A stretch of 64,000 bases of DNA from Qipengyuania soli. Lineage in GTDB: Bacteria; Pseudomonadota; Alphaproteobacteria; Sphingomonadales; Sphingomonadaceae. The DNA lies in assembly GCF_015529805.1 (NCBI RefSeq), contig NZ_CP064654.1:1550001-1614000 (forward strand). Direction: 5' to 3'. Position 1 is the stretch's first letter. The number at the start of each line of letters is the position of its first letter. The position numbers and the translations under genes are program-made. Shown here in pieces: positions 27,368-36,395 of this stretch. The notes under the pieces are model-generated. The model worked only from the letters and a program-made list of their open reading frames with translations. It was not told the origin of the DNA and made no database searches.

Positions 27368-28142
27368 GGAAGCCGACCAGCGCCTTGACCTTCTTCGTCC
27401 GCCATTGCGGCGTGGGAGCGACGAGCCAGTAGGCGCGCGTTCCGGTGGTCGGGCCTTCGAGCACTTCGAGCTTGCCCGCCTCGACCGCGTCCTTGGCCAG
27501 CAGTTCGGGCAGGATCGCCTTGCCCAGCCCTGCCATCGCGGAGGACAGTGCCTGTCCGGCGTTCGACACGGTGATGTGTGCCGGCGTGTCCTGCTGCAGC
27601 GGCAGGCCCCAGTCGATCCACTTGTCGGGCGAACCCGGCGCGGCCACGGTCACGCGGCGCGCGGCATCGAGCTCGACGCCCTGCAGATCGCCCGGTCCGT
27701 CGACGAGGCGGATCGCGCAATCGAGGTTCGCCTCGGTGAAATCGGCGTTCTCGTCCGCCACGAAGGTGAACTTGATCTCGGGATTGGCCTTGCCGAATTC
27801 AGCCAGCCGCGGCGCGAGCCACTGCGCGTAGAATTCGCGCGGGCAGGCAATGGTATAGCTGTCGGAAGCCTGCCCCGCCTGCATGGCGGACACGCTCTCC
27901 TCGAACTTGAGGAAACCTTCGCGCAGCGCATCGAGCCCGGCGGCGCCTTCCTGCGTCAGTTCCAGCCCCTTGCTTGTGCGGCGGAACAGCACCGTGCCGA
28001 GGTGATCCTCGAGCGCGCGGATCTGCTGGCCCACGGCGGCCGGCGTCACAGCCAGCTCGTCCGCCGCACGGGTGAACGAGAGGTGCCGCGCGGCGGCATC
28101 GTATACGCGCAGGGCGTTCAGAGGCAGGTGCGTACGCTTCAT
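27354..28142 (-). CDS. LysR family transcriptional regulator (GcvA-like)
   Basis: 262 residues, slightly shorter than the usual 290-300. The N-terminal winged HTH is clear (PLNALRVYDAAARHLSFTRAADELAVTPAAVGQQIRALEDHLGTVLFRR), closest to the GcvA subgroup. The effector domain follows from about residue 90. It is divergent from ppk1 with a 117-base gap; LysR regulators often act on the divergent gene, so ppk1 is a candidate target, but no LysR box was confirmed. Effector unknown. Confidence 0.9.
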   Translation of the reverse strand: MKRTHLPLNALRVYDAAARHLSFTRAADELAVTPAAVGQQIRALEDHLGTVLFRRTSKGLELTQEGAAGLDALREGFLKFEESVSAMQAGQASDSYTIACPREFYAQWLAPRLAEFGKANPEIKFTFVADENADFTEANLDCAIRLVDGPGDLQGVELDAARRVTVAAPGSPDKWIDWGLPLQQDTPAHITVSNAGQALSSAMAGLGKAILPELLAKDAVEAGKLEVLEGPTTGTRAYWLVAPTPQWRTKKVKALVGFLTGS

Positions 28143-28259
28143 CGGAAGCGCGAGTTAGGCGATGCTGCGTTGCGGCACAAGATGCTTGGCTCGCGAATAC
28201 GGTTGTCACGCCAGCGTAACATGCGGCAAACAGTGCGCATGGTACGGATTCCAAAAGCG

Positions 28260-30419
28260 ATGAACGACCAGCAGCCCATCGAGGAGGCCCCGCGCCTCGA
28301 CACGCCCGAGGGCCGCTACGTCAATCGTGAGCTCAGCTGGCTGTCGTTCAACCGGCGCGTGCTGGCCGAGGCAGAGAATGCCGCATTCCCCCTGCTCGAG
28401 CGGCTGCGCTTCCTGTCGATTTCGGCGAGCAACCTCGACGAATTCACGATGATCCGCATCGCCGGGCTCGAAGGCCAGGCGACGCGCGGACTGGAGACGC
28501 TGGGCATCGACGGGCGCGACCCGCGCCAGCAACTCGAGGCGATCCGCGCCGAAGTGCTCGAATTGGTCCAGCGCCAGCAGGGCATACTCGACGACCTGCG
28601 CCAACTGCTTGCGGTCGAGGATATCTGGATCGCCACGATCGACGATCTCGAACAGGACCAGCTGAGCTGGCTGGAAGAGTATTTCGAGAACGACATCCTG
28701 CCGATCATCACCCCGCAGGCGATCGATCCCAGCCACCCCTTCCCCTTCGTGGCCAACATGGGAATGGGGGTCATCTTCCGGCTGAAGCGCGGCAAGCGCC
28801 AGACCGACCTCGTCGAGATGGTGCTGATTCCCAGCGGCGCGCCGCGCTTCGTGCGCGTGCCCGGCGAGAGTGGAAGCAGCCGGGCGATCTACATCTCCAT
28901 CGAACAGCTGATCGTGCGCTTTGCCGGGCTGCTGTTCCCCGGCTTCAAGATCCTTGGCGACGGGCTGTTTCGTGTGCTGCGCGACAGCGATATCGAGGTC
29001 GAGGACGAGGCAGAGGACCTCGTCCGCTTCTTCCGCACCGCCATCCAGCGCCGCCGCCGCGGCCATGTCGTGCTGCTCGAACTCGACGATGAATGCGACG
29101 AGATTTCCGAGGCGCTGCTGCGCGAACAGTTCGACATCGATGCGGCGATGATCGTCAAGACGCCGGGCATGCTCGGCCTATCCGACCTTGCTCAGATTAC
29201 CGCCGAACCTCGCCCCGACCTCAAGTTCGAGCCCTTCAGCCCGCGTTATCCCGAGCGCGTGCTGGCGCATGACGGCGACTGTTTCTCGGCCATCCGGGAG
29301 AAGGACCTCGTCGTCCACCACCCCTACGAGAGCTTCGAGGTGGTGGTCGACTTCTTGCGTCAGGCTGCAGTCGATCCCGCGGTCGTCTCGATCAAGCAGA
29401 CGCTTTACCGCGCAGGTGACCAGTCGCCGGTGATTGCCGCGCTGATCGCGGCGGCGGAGAACGGCAAGGCCGTGACTGCCGTTGTCGAATTGAAGGCCCG
29501 CTTCGACGAGGAACGCAACATCCACTGGGCGAACGAGCTTGAACGCGCGGGCGTGCAGGTGATCTACGGTTTCACCGAGTGGAAGACCCATGCCAAGGTC
29601 AGCCTCGTCGTGCGGCGCGAGGAAGACGGTTACCGCACCTACTGCCACTTCGGCACGGGCAACTACCACCCGGTCAACGCACGCATCTACACCGACTTCA
29701 GCTTCTTCACCGCCGATCCTGCGCTGGGGCGCGATGCGGCCAAGCTGTTCAACTTCGTCACCGGATACATCGAGCCGACCGAGCTCGAGAAGCTGTCGAT
29801 CTCGCCCATCGGACTGCAGGACAAGCTCTACCGCCTGATCGACCACGAGATCGCCAATGCCAAGGCAGGCAAGCCGGCGGGTATCTGGGCGAAGATGAAC
29901 GCGATCACGAACAAGGGGGTGATCGACAAGCTTTACGAAGCCAGCGCTGCCGGGGTTCCGGTCACGCTGGTGGTGCGCGGCATCTGTTCGCTGCGTGCAG
30001 GCATCCCGGGCCTCTCTGACAATATCGAGGTCAAGTCGATCATCGGCCGCTTCCTCGAACACAGTCGCATGTGGGTGTTCGCCAATGGCTACAACCTGCC
30101 CAGCAAGCGCGCCTCGGTCTATATCACCAGTGCCGATGCCATGAGCCGGAACCTCGAACACCGCGTGGAGGTTATGGTCCCGGTGACCAACAAGACCGTC
30201 CACGACCAGCTGCTCGACCAGGTGATGCTGGCCAACATCCTCGATACCGAGCGCAGCTGGCGGCTCGACCCGGATGGCGAGTACCGGCGCATGCGCGTCG
30301 ATGTCGGCGGGTTCAACTGCCACGAATATTTCATGGCCAATCCCTCGCTGTCGGGTCGCGGCAAGGCCAGCTCGGCATCGGACGTTCCGCGACTGACGCT
30401 CAAGGGCAAACGCAAGTGA
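28260..30419 (+). CDS. ppk1: polyphosphate kinase 1
   Basis: 719 residues from the ATG giving MNDQQPIEEAPRLDTPEGRYVNREL; in-frame ATGs at 28221 and 28239 are alternatives and none has a strong binding site. Makes polyphosphate from ATP at the membrane. All four domains are present: the N-terminal RYVNRELSWLSFNRRVL, the head domain (HPFPFVANMGMGV), and the C1/C2 catalytic core with the phosphorylated His in EWKTHAKVSLV (about H444) and GTGNYHPVNARIYTDFSFFT. It runs directly into ppx (GTGA overlap), the common ppk-ppx pair. Confidence 0.95.
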   Translation: MNDQQPIEEAPRLDTPEGRYVNRELSWLSFNRRVLAEAENAAFPLLERLRFLSISASNLDEFTMIRIAGLEGQATRGLETLGIDGRDPRQQLEAIRAEVLELVQRQQGILDDLRQLLAVEDIWIATIDDLEQDQLSWLEEYFENDILPIITPQAIDPSHPFPFVANMGMGVIFRLKRGKRQTDLVEMVLIPSGAPRFVRVPGESGSSRAIYISIEQLIVRFAGLLFPGFKILGDGLFRVLRDSDIEVEDEAEDLVRFFRTAIQRRRRGHVVLLELDDECDEISEALLREQFDIDAAMIVKTPGMLGLSDLAQITAEPRPDLKFEPFSPRYPERVLAHDGDCFSAIREKDLVVHHPYESFEVVVDFLRQAAVDPAVVSIKQTLYRAGDQSPVIAALIAAAENGKAVTAVVELKARFDEERNIHWANELERAGVQVIYGFTEWKTHAKVSLVVRREEDGYRTYCHFGTGNYHPVNARIYTDFSFFTADPALGRDAAKLFNFVTGYIEPTELEKLSISPIGLQDKLYRLIDHEIANAKAGKPAGIWAKMNAITNKGVIDKLYEASAAGVPVTLVVRGICSLRAGIPGLSDNIEVKSIIGRFLEHSRMWVFANGYNLPSKRASVYITSADAMSRNLEHRVEVMVPVTNKTVHDQLLDQVMLANILDTERSWRLDPDGEYRRMRVDVGGFNCHEYFMANPSLSGRGKASSASDVPRLTLKGKRK

Positions 30420-31903
30420 ACCTGCGTCGCGGCGCTCGCCGCAGGCCACCCCCGCCGCCCCGTGCAGTCATCGACATCGGCTCCAACACGGTCCGCCTCG
30501 TCATCTACGAGGGTACCGCACGCGCGCCCGAAACCGTGTGGAACGAAAAGGTCGCCGCCCGCCTTGGCCGCGACCTGTCCGAAACCGGTCGCATTCCCGA
30601 AGAGGCGGCGCAGGAGGCACTGGCGGCGCTCGCCCGATATGCGCTGATTATCGAGGACCTCGGGATCGGGGACGTACAGACGGTCGCGACCGCTGCGGCG
30701 CGTGACGCGGAGAACGGGCGCGAATTCCTCGACCGGGTTGCGGCCCTCGGCCTTCATCCGCGCCTGCTTTCGGGTGAAGAGGAAGCCTGCGCTTCGGCCA
30801 TGGGCGCGCTGGGCGCCTTCCCGGGTGCGCATGGCGTCGTGGCCGACCTTGGCGGCGGCAGTCTCGAACTGGTGTCGATCCACGGCAACGAATGCCATCG
30901 CGCCAAATCGCTGCCTTACGGCACGCTGCGCTTGCCGAAGATGCGCGCGGCGGGCGATTTCGAGGCTCACCTTCACGAAACGCTCGGCGAAGTCGGCTGG
31001 GCGGCACACCACGAGGGGCCGCTGTACATGATCGGCGGCACCTGGCGTGCGCTTGCCTCCTACGCCATGCGCGAGATCGACTATCCGCTGACCGACCCGC
31101 ACGGCTTCGTCCTTTCGGTCGGGGATGCGGACCGGATGGCGGCGGAGCTGGTCAGGGCCAATCCGGTGGACTTGATGGACATCGGCGGGATCAGCGAAAT
31201 GCGCGCCGGTTACCTGCCCGATGCTGCCGCCCTGCTGCGCCCGTTGCTTGCCGAATTCGAGCCCGATTGCCTGGTGTTCTCGAGCTGGGGCATTCGCGAG
31301 GGGCTGCTCTATTCGCGGCTCGAGCCGCTGCAGCAATCGCGCGATCCGCTGCTCGCGGGCATTTCCGCCTTTGCCAGCGCGCGCGACGTCCATGTGACCG
31401 ACGCCACGCTCGTCTCCGCATGGACCGCCGATCTCGTCGAGAATGCCAAGCCGGGGGACGAGAGGAAGCGCATCGCCGCTGCGCAGCTTGCTGCTTCGCT
31501 GCGCCGTGTGGAGCCGAACCTGCGCCTTAATTGCGCGATCGAATGGTCGCTCGACAAACGCTGGATCGACCTTAGCCCGCGCGGCCGGGCGATGATCTGC
31601 GCCGCGCTTGTCGGCGCGCTCGGCCGGACCGAGCTGCCCGACCGCCTGCGCGTCCTCGCCAGCGACGACGATCTGCGCGAAGGCATGACCTGGGGTCTCG
31701 GCCTGCGTCTGGCCCAGAGGCTCGGCGGCGGGACGCGGGAATCGCTTTCGAACAGCAGGTTGCGGCGCAAGAAGCGCAAGCTGGTCCTGGAACTCGCAGC
31801 CAGCCACGCCGCGCTGGCAGCGGGGCCGGTCGAGCAGGAATTGACGATGCTCGCCGACTGGCTCGGCCTCGAACCCAAGATTAAGGTTGGTGAACTGGAG
31901 TAG
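30416..31903 (+). CDS. ppx: exopolyphosphatase (Ppx/GppA family)
   Basis: 495 residues from a GTG that overlaps the ppk1 stop (GTGA). ASKHA-fold phosphatase: phosphate-1 loop AVIDIGSNTVRLVIYEG near 18, AVATAAARDAENG-like region, and the phosphate-2 motif ADLGGGSLELVSI near 142. The C-terminal HD-like part reaches residue 495. It degrades polyphosphate and may also hydrolyse pppGpp. With ppk1 it makes a synthesis/degradation pair under one transcript. Confidence 0.93.
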   Translation: MNLRRGARRRPPPPPRAVIDIGSNTVRLVIYEGTARAPETVWNEKVAARLGRDLSETGRIPEEAAQEALAALARYALIIEDLGIGDVQTVATAAARDAENGREFLDRVAALGLHPRLLSGEEEACASAMGALGAFPGAHGVVADLGGGSLELVSIHGNECHRAKSLPYGTLRLPKMRAAGDFEAHLHETLGEVGWAAHHEGPLYMIGGTWRALASYAMREIDYPLTDPHGFVLSVGDADRMAAELVRANPVDLMDIGGISEMRAGYLPDAAALLRPLLAEFEPDCLVFSSWGIREGLLYSRLEPLQQSRDPLLAGISAFASARDVHVTDATLVSAWTADLVENAKPGDERKRIAAAQLAASLRRVEPNLRLNCAIEWSLDKRWIDLSPRGRAMICAALVGALGRTELPDRLRVLASDDDLREGMTWGLGLRLAQRLGGGTRESLSNSRLRRKKRKLVLELAASHAALAAGPVEQELTMLADWLGLEPKIKVGELE

Positions 31904-32040
31904 GCGGGAACCTGCCTGCCTGGCCGACTGAAAAAATCCGCTGCGAAGGTCTTGTGCCGACAGGCCATCGCGTGGCGGAAACATCTTGTGCGCCAATCAT
32001 TTTTCTAGGCTAAGGGCAGCGGCCTCGCAGCAAGCCCCCC
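31904..32040. other. ppx-AraC gene spacer
   Basis: 137 bases without a coding frame. No clear terminator with T-tract follows ppx, and no strong promoter was identified for the next gene. Confidence 0.3.
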
Positions 32041-32961
32041 GTGTGGGTCGCGAATGGAGAAAGCGCAGTTTCCGATCATGGCGCCAATCTGAAACCGGGT
32101 GTCTCCGTCAGCTACGCGCTGCCGGCGGGCCCCTTGCGGCGTTACATTTCCACCTATTCGCAAACCGTCGTCGCTCCGGGTTCGCCGACGGTGTTCGACC
32201 AGGTCTATCCCGAATGGCCCAATATCCGCCTGACCGCGGGTGGCGACATGGCCGCCTGCACGGGTCCCGGCCCGTTGCAGCCCTGCAATCCGATCTGCGC
32301 GATCGGTCCGACCAGCCATTCGACCCACTTCTCGCTTGCTCCGGGCCGCTACTGGACGATCAGCCTGCTCCCGCTTGGCTGGGCGCAACTGGTGGGCATT
32401 CGCGCAGCCGAGTTTGCCGACCGGTGGGAGGTCATCGGACGCGAAAGTTCATTCGCGGCGTTCGCTCCCCTGCTCGATTGCGCTGGGCAGGATGACGATT
32501 TCACCAGCATAGCGGCGCGCTTCGATGCGCATCTGCTGGCGATGCTCAAACGCCCGGCGCGCAGGGAAGAGACCATCCTGAAAGCCCATGACGCCTTGCT
32601 CGATCCCGAAGTGACCACGGTCGACGCGTTTGCCGAGCGGGCGGGCACGGGTGTGCGGGCGCTCGAACGGCTGTCGCTTGCGACGTTCGGCTTTAGTCCC
32701 AAGCTGCTGCTGCGCCGCCAGCGCTTCCTGCGAAGCCTTTCGCAGTTCATGCTCGACCCGTCGCTGGCGTGGATCGACACGCTCGACCACCAATATGTCG
32801 ACCAGGCACATTTCATCCGCGATTTCCGTCGCTTCATGGATACCACCCCGGGGGCCTTCGCAGCCGCACCTCACCCGGTGCTATGGGCTGCAGCCGTGGC
32901 TCGCACGGCGATTGCGGGCAAGCCGATGCAGGTTCTCCAGCGCCCGTCCGAGAGCGTTTGA
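32041..32961 (+). CDS. AraC family transcriptional regulator with DUF6597-like N-terminal domain
   Basis: 306 residues from a GTG start; no good ribosome-binding site is visible, so the start is uncertain. The N-terminal half (from about PAGPLRRYISTY to PLGWAQLVGIRAAEFADR) has the look of the DUF6597 sensor domain found fused to AraC HTHs. The C-terminal half has two HTH units: VTTVDAFAERAGTGVRALERLSLATFGFSPKLLLRRQRFLR and, after it, YVDQAHFIRDFRRFMDTTPGAF, the second AraC HTH. Cytoplasmic, target unknown; no obvious operon partner. Confidence 0.85.
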   Translation: MWVANGESAVSDHGANLKPGVSVSYALPAGPLRRYISTYSQTVVAPGSPTVFDQVYPEWPNIRLTAGGDMAACTGPGPLQPCNPICAIGPTSHSTHFSLAPGRYWTISLLPLGWAQLVGIRAAEFADRWEVIGRESSFAAFAPLLDCAGQDDDFTSIAARFDAHLLAMLKRPARREETILKAHDALLDPEVTTVDAFAERAGTGVRALERLSLATFGFSPKLLLRRQRFLRSLSQFMLDPSLAWIDTLDHQYVDQAHFIRDFRRFMDTTPGAFAAAPHPVLWAAAVARTAIAGKPMQVLQRPSESV

Positions 32962-33019
32962 TCCTGTTGGAATTGCCGCGACAGAGCTCAAACAGGCAAT
33001 CGCGCTGCCCGACGCGTGC

Positions 33020-33421
33020 TCAGTCCGCGGTCGCGGGTGCCGCCAGCGGGAAGAAGGGAATGCGCACCTCGAGCGGCGAGCCGTCTTCGGCATGGAAGGT
33101 ATAGAAGCCTTCCATCGAACCGTGCGGCGTTTCCAGCGGACAGCCGCTGACGTAGTCGTGGCTCTGGCCCGGCTTGAGGATGGGCTGTTCGCCGACTACG
33201 CCGTCGCCATCGACGTGGCTGACCATGCCGCGCCCGTCGGTGATCCGCCAGTGGCGCGTCATCAGCTGAACGCGTTCGTGCGAACCGTTCTCGATACGGA
33301 TGTGATAGACCCAGAACCACTTGCCTGCCTTGGGCTGGCTCTGTTCGGGAAGGAAGTTCACCGCGACCCTGACGGTAATCCCGTCGGTCGTGGCGGCATG
33401 CTGGAAAAGCTCCTTGATCAC
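33020..33421 (-). CDS. apaG: ApaG family protein
   Basis: 133 residues from a GTG with AGAGG close upstream; there is no in-frame ATG near the start. The fold is the immunoglobulin-like ApaG domain: WVYHIRIENGSHERVQLMTRHWRITDGRG and then GVVGEQPILKPGQSHDYVSGCPLETPHGSMEGFY are diagnostic. The family is linked to Co2+/Mg2+ homeostasis and, in eukaryotes, to F-box proteins; biochemical role is uncertain. Divergent from the TadG-like gene. Confidence 0.92.
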   Translation of the reverse strand: MIKELFQHAATTDGITVRVAVNFLPEQSQPKAGKWFWVYHIRIENGSHERVQLMTRHWRITDGRGMVSHVDGDGVVGEQPILKPGQSHDYVSGCPLETPHGSMEGFYTFHAEDGSPLEVRIPFFPLAAPATAD

Positions 33422-33609
33422 ACCTCTAAACTAGTATCGCGCGCCCCTCGTGCAAGGCGTGCAAGCGGGATTTCCCCCGCAACGATATTTATCGCGCCCT
33501 GCCCGACATGGTTAAAATCGGTTTACCGCAAGGGCTGACAATCCGCTAACCGCATGCGGACTAGCCTCCCCGGCAGAATGGCTACCATTTCGCAAACGGG
33601 GAACAGGGC
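33422..33609. other. divergent apaG / TadG-like intergenic region
   Basis: 188 bases with start sites on both sides. A loose CTGACA / GACTAG pair near 33536-33565 on the plus strand (18 bases apart) might drive the Tad unit, but support is weak. Confidence 0.3.
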
Positions 33610-34869
33610 ATGATCGCAGGTATCGCCAGGATGCTGAAGCGACTGAGGGGCGACGAACGCGGCAATCTGCTGCTGATGGCCGGTGCCGCGCTGACCGGAC
33701 TGATCGGTGCCGCCGGTATCGGCGTCGACACCGTGCAATGGTACCTGTGGAAGCGCCAGATGCAGCAGACGGTCGATACCGGGGCCACCGCCGGTGCCAT
33801 CGCGCTCAGCTTCGGCCGCGACTACGATTCCTCTGCCCGCAGCGAGATCGCCCGTACGGCGAACACGGCCTACACCGTCGAAGCCATCCGCATTCCGCCG
33901 ACCAGCGGTGCCTATGCCGGCGATACCGGCGCGGTCGAGGTCATCGCGACCACCAGCCGCAAGCTGCCCTTCTCCAGCGTGTTCCTCGCCACCGCACCCA
34001 CCATCCGTACCCGGGCGGTGGCAACGGCTGTCGCGGTGGGAGACCCTTGCGTACTCGCGCTCGCGACTTCGGGCACGGGCGTGGAAGTCTTCGGTAGTGC
34101 AGACGTCTCGCTCGATTGCCCGGTTGCTTCGAACTCGCCGGTGGACGTGTCGGTCGACGTCGGCGGCAGCGCCTTCCTCGATTCAGGGCTGATCATGAGC
34201 GTAGGCGGTATCGACTATTCGACCGGCAACCTGCCCTCGGACGCAGCGATCATTCCGTATGGCCTGCCGGTAAGCGATCCGCTTGCCGGGCGCGACCTCT
34301 CCTATTCGAGCGCGACCTGCAACTACACGAACTACTCCGTGTCGCCGAGTGATCACGTCCAGACCTATGGCGGGACCTATTGCAACGGCATGAAGCTGCA
34401 GGGCACTGTGCGGATGCACGGTGGCGTCTACGTCATGAAGAGCGGCACCTTCCAGGTGAACTCGGGCGCAAATGTCACGCTGTTCGGCGATGGCGGCGTC
34501 ACGATCATCCTGACCGGCAAGAATTCTAATACGGTCGCCACGGTCTCGATCAACGGCGATGCAAAGCTCGACATCAGGGCACCCACCTCGGCGGAAAATT
34601 CGAAGTGGGCGGGCATTCTGTTCTACCAGGACCCGATGGGTTCGGCGACGCACACCTTCAACGGCGGTGCGAACATCGATATCGAAGGCATCATCTACAT
34701 GCCCACCGGCGACGTCACCTATAACGGCGACGCGACGCAGAACGCGCAGTGCCTGCTGCTGATTTCCGAACGGGTGCGCTTCGGCGGAACCAACAACATC
34801 GAGAACAACTGCAACGTCGACATCGACCCCTGGGCCGGCAAAGCCAAGGTCGTCCGGGTAGTGGAGTAG
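33610..34869 (+). CDS. TadG-like surface/pilus-assembly protein
   Basis: 419 residues. The N-terminal TadG/TadE-type segment is clear: RGDERGNLLLMAGAALTGLIGAAGIGVDTVQWY, a single hydrophobic helix after a short basic leader. Instead of the von Willebrand A domain usual in TadG, the remainder is Gly/Ser/Thr-rich, with a repeated strand-turn pattern near the C-terminus (GDGGVTIILTG, NGGANIDIEGIIYMPTGDVTY, GTNNIENNCNVDID) that looks like a beta-helix or pectin-lyase-type fold. Several Cys suggest export and disulfides. First of three adjacent Tad-type genes. Confidence 0.8.
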   Translation: MIAGIARMLKRLRGDERGNLLLMAGAALTGLIGAAGIGVDTVQWYLWKRQMQQTVDTGATAGAIALSFGRDYDSSARSEIARTANTAYTVEAIRIPPTSGAYAGDTGAVEVIATTSRKLPFSSVFLATAPTIRTRAVATAVAVGDPCVLALATSGTGVEVFGSADVSLDCPVASNSPVDVSVDVGGSAFLDSGLIMSVGGIDYSTGNLPSDAAIIPYGLPVSDPLAGRDLSYSSATCNYTNYSVSPSDHVQTYGGTYCNGMKLQGTVRMHGGVYVMKSGTFQVNSGANVTLFGDGGVTIILTGKNSNTVATVSINGDAKLDIRAPTSAENSKWAGILFYQDPMGSATHTFNGGANIDIEGIIYMPTGDVTYNGDATQNAQCLLLISERVRFGGTNNIENNCNVDIDPWAGKAKVVRVVE

Positions 34870-34874
34870 GAGTG

Positions 34875-35354
34875 ATGATCTACGCCTTCGTCCAGCGCCT
34901 GCTTCGTGACCAGAGCGGCATCGGGTTCGTCGAACTGGCGCTGGTAGCGCCGCTGCTGGCGCTGATGTTCCTCGGCATGATCGACATGAGCAAGGTCATC
35001 GCCACGCGCGTCGATCTCGAACAGGCGGCGCAGCGCACCACCGACCTTGCGCTCGGCAAGCGCCCGCCCAACGGCAATACCGCCTACCTCGTGGCGGAGG
35101 CCGTTGCTGCATCCGGTGTGCCTTCGAGCGATGTAACCGTGACCCTGACCTGCGAATGCAACGGGGTAGTGCAGAACAAGTTCACCGACATGTGCAACGG
35201 CGGCCAGGTGACCCGGCGCTTTGCCACCGTATCGATCAAGAAGCAGGTTTCCACCGGGTTCAACTGGCGCATCGTCGGCGCCATGTTCACCGGTGGCTCC
35301 GCAACCTACACGCCGATTACGGTCATCGGCGACAGCGTGGTGAGGCTCCAGTGA
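34875..35354 (+). CDS. TadE-like pseudopilin-type protein
   Basis: 159 residues from the ATG with GGAG eight bases upstream (an in-frame GTG lies one codon earlier). The TadE signature is present: LRDQSGIGFVELALVAPLLALMFLGMIDMSKVI, where Glu after the G-x-F-V is the TadE hallmark. A C-terminal extracytoplasmic domain has three Cys (TLTCECNG, FTDMCNGG). Five bases after the TadG-like gene; overlaps the next TadE gene by one base (TGATG). Confidence 0.85.
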   Translation: MIYAFVQRLLRDQSGIGFVELALVAPLLALMFLGMIDMSKVIATRVDLEQAAQRTTDLALGKRPPNGNTAYLVAEAVAASGVPSSDVTVTLTCECNGVVQNKFTDMCNGGQVTRRFATVSIKKQVSTGFNWRIVGAMFTGGSATYTPITVIGDSVVRLQ

Positions 35355-35743
35355 TGAAGCGCTTCCTTTCCGACAGCCGTGGCTCGATCGGCCTCGAATT
35401 CGGCCTCGCCCTGCCGATTCTCGTCGCCATGATCATCGGGGTGCTGCAATTCGGCCTCGTCCTCAACGCCAACGGCGCGATGCGCAATGCCATGGGCGAG
35501 GGCCTGCGCCTTGCAAAGGTCAAGCCTACGGCGACGACCGACCAGGTCATCAAGCGGACCAAGGACACGCTGATCGGCGTCGATCACAACGGCATCACCA
35601 AGCTGACCTTCAATCGCGGCACGGTGAACAACGTGGCCACGGGCGAGATGACGATGACGATCACGATGAAGCCGATCATCCCCTTTGCGCCGATCCCGCC
35701 GATCGTGCTGACGCAGACAAAGAAGGTCTACCTCCAGAGCTGA
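35354..35743 (+). CDS. TadE-like pseudopilin-type protein
   Basis: 129 residues. Start overlaps the upstream stop (TGATG). The TadE signature is SRGSIGLEFGLALPILVAMIIGVLQFGLVLNANGA, a short basic leader, Gly, conserved Glu and a hydrophobic helix. A short C-terminal domain with Lys/Thr repeats follows (TMTITMKPIIPFAPIPP, KKVYLQS). It closes the three-gene unit; no tadA, tadB, tadC, rcpA or flp gene is present in the window. Confidence 0.85.
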   Translation: MKRFLSDSRGSIGLEFGLALPILVAMIIGVLQFGLVLNANGAMRNAMGEGLRLAKVKPTATTDQVIKRTKDTLIGVDHNGITKLTFNRGTVNNVATGEMTMTITMKPIIPFAPIPPIVLTQTKKVYLQS

Positions 35744-35783
35744 ACGCTCTTCGGACCGCCGGCCGCAACGACGGCCTCGAAAA

Positions 35784-36395
35784 TCAGGGCTTACCGCCGC
35801 CGAGATACTCCTCGATCTGGGCGAGGCGTTCTTTGCCGAACCACATTTCCTCGCCGACGAAATAGGTCGGGATGCCGAAAGTGCCGCGCGCGACTGCACC
35901 TTCTGTGTTGTCGATCAGGCGTTGTTTGACCTCTGGACCCTGCGTCGCTTCTAGCAGGCGCTGCGCGTCGAAGCCCGCCGCCGCGAGTTCCGCCGCCACG
36001 GCATCGACATCGCCGCAATTGAGCCCTCGTTCCCACACGGCAGGCAGCAGGGCATCGACGAGGGCTTGCCGCTCCTCCTCGTCCGCTGCAGCCACAAGGA
36101 CGCGCTGCAGCAGGATCGAATTGAACGGAAAGGCCTTGGGAATGGTGAAGCGCGTCATCCCGTGGCGGTCGAGGAAGCGGTTGAACTCCAGAGAAGCGTA
36201 GGCGACCTTGCCCTTCACATCGGCGTCCCGCATCATCGGCGGCGAATTGCCGGTCAGCTTGTGCATCCCGCCCAGCAGGACCGGTGTGACCACCAGCTTC
36301 GCGCCGGTCCGTTCGACGATCTCCTTGAGCGGATACCACGCGAGGTAGCCGTTGGGTCCGGCGAAATCGAAGATGTATTCGACAGTCTTGGTCAT
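35784..36395 (-). CDS. DsbA-like / 2-hydroxychromene-2-carboxylate isomerase-type protein
   Basis: 203 residues from the ATG that overlaps the metZ stop (ATGA). Thioredoxin-fold protein of the HCCA isomerase/kappa-GST group: YIFDFAGPNGYLAWYPLKEI at the N-terminus and GTFGIPTYFVGEEMWFGKERL near the end, with a helical insert between. The active CxxC of DsbA is replaced by Gly-Pro-Asn-Gly, so disulfide exchange is unlikely; the Ser/Asn-type GST-like site fits isomerase-type chemistry. Substrate unknown. Probably co-transcribed with metZ. Confidence 0.85.
   Translation of the reverse strand: MTKTVEYIFDFAGPNGYLAWYPLKEIVERTGAKLVVTPVLLGGMHKLTGNSPPMMRDADVKGKVAYASLEFNRFLDRHGMTRFTIPKAFPFNSILLQRVLVAAADEEERQALVDALLPAVWERGLNCGDVDAVAAELAAAGFDAQRLLEATQGPEVKQRLIDNTEGAVARGTFGIPTYFVGEEMWFGKERLAQIEEYLGGGKP

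Noticed and set aside
28203-28220. Possible PhoB box before ppk1 (TTGTCAC, four bases, GCGTAAC)
   Set aside because: Only the first half-site fits the CTGTCAT consensus reasonably; the second half matches poorly.
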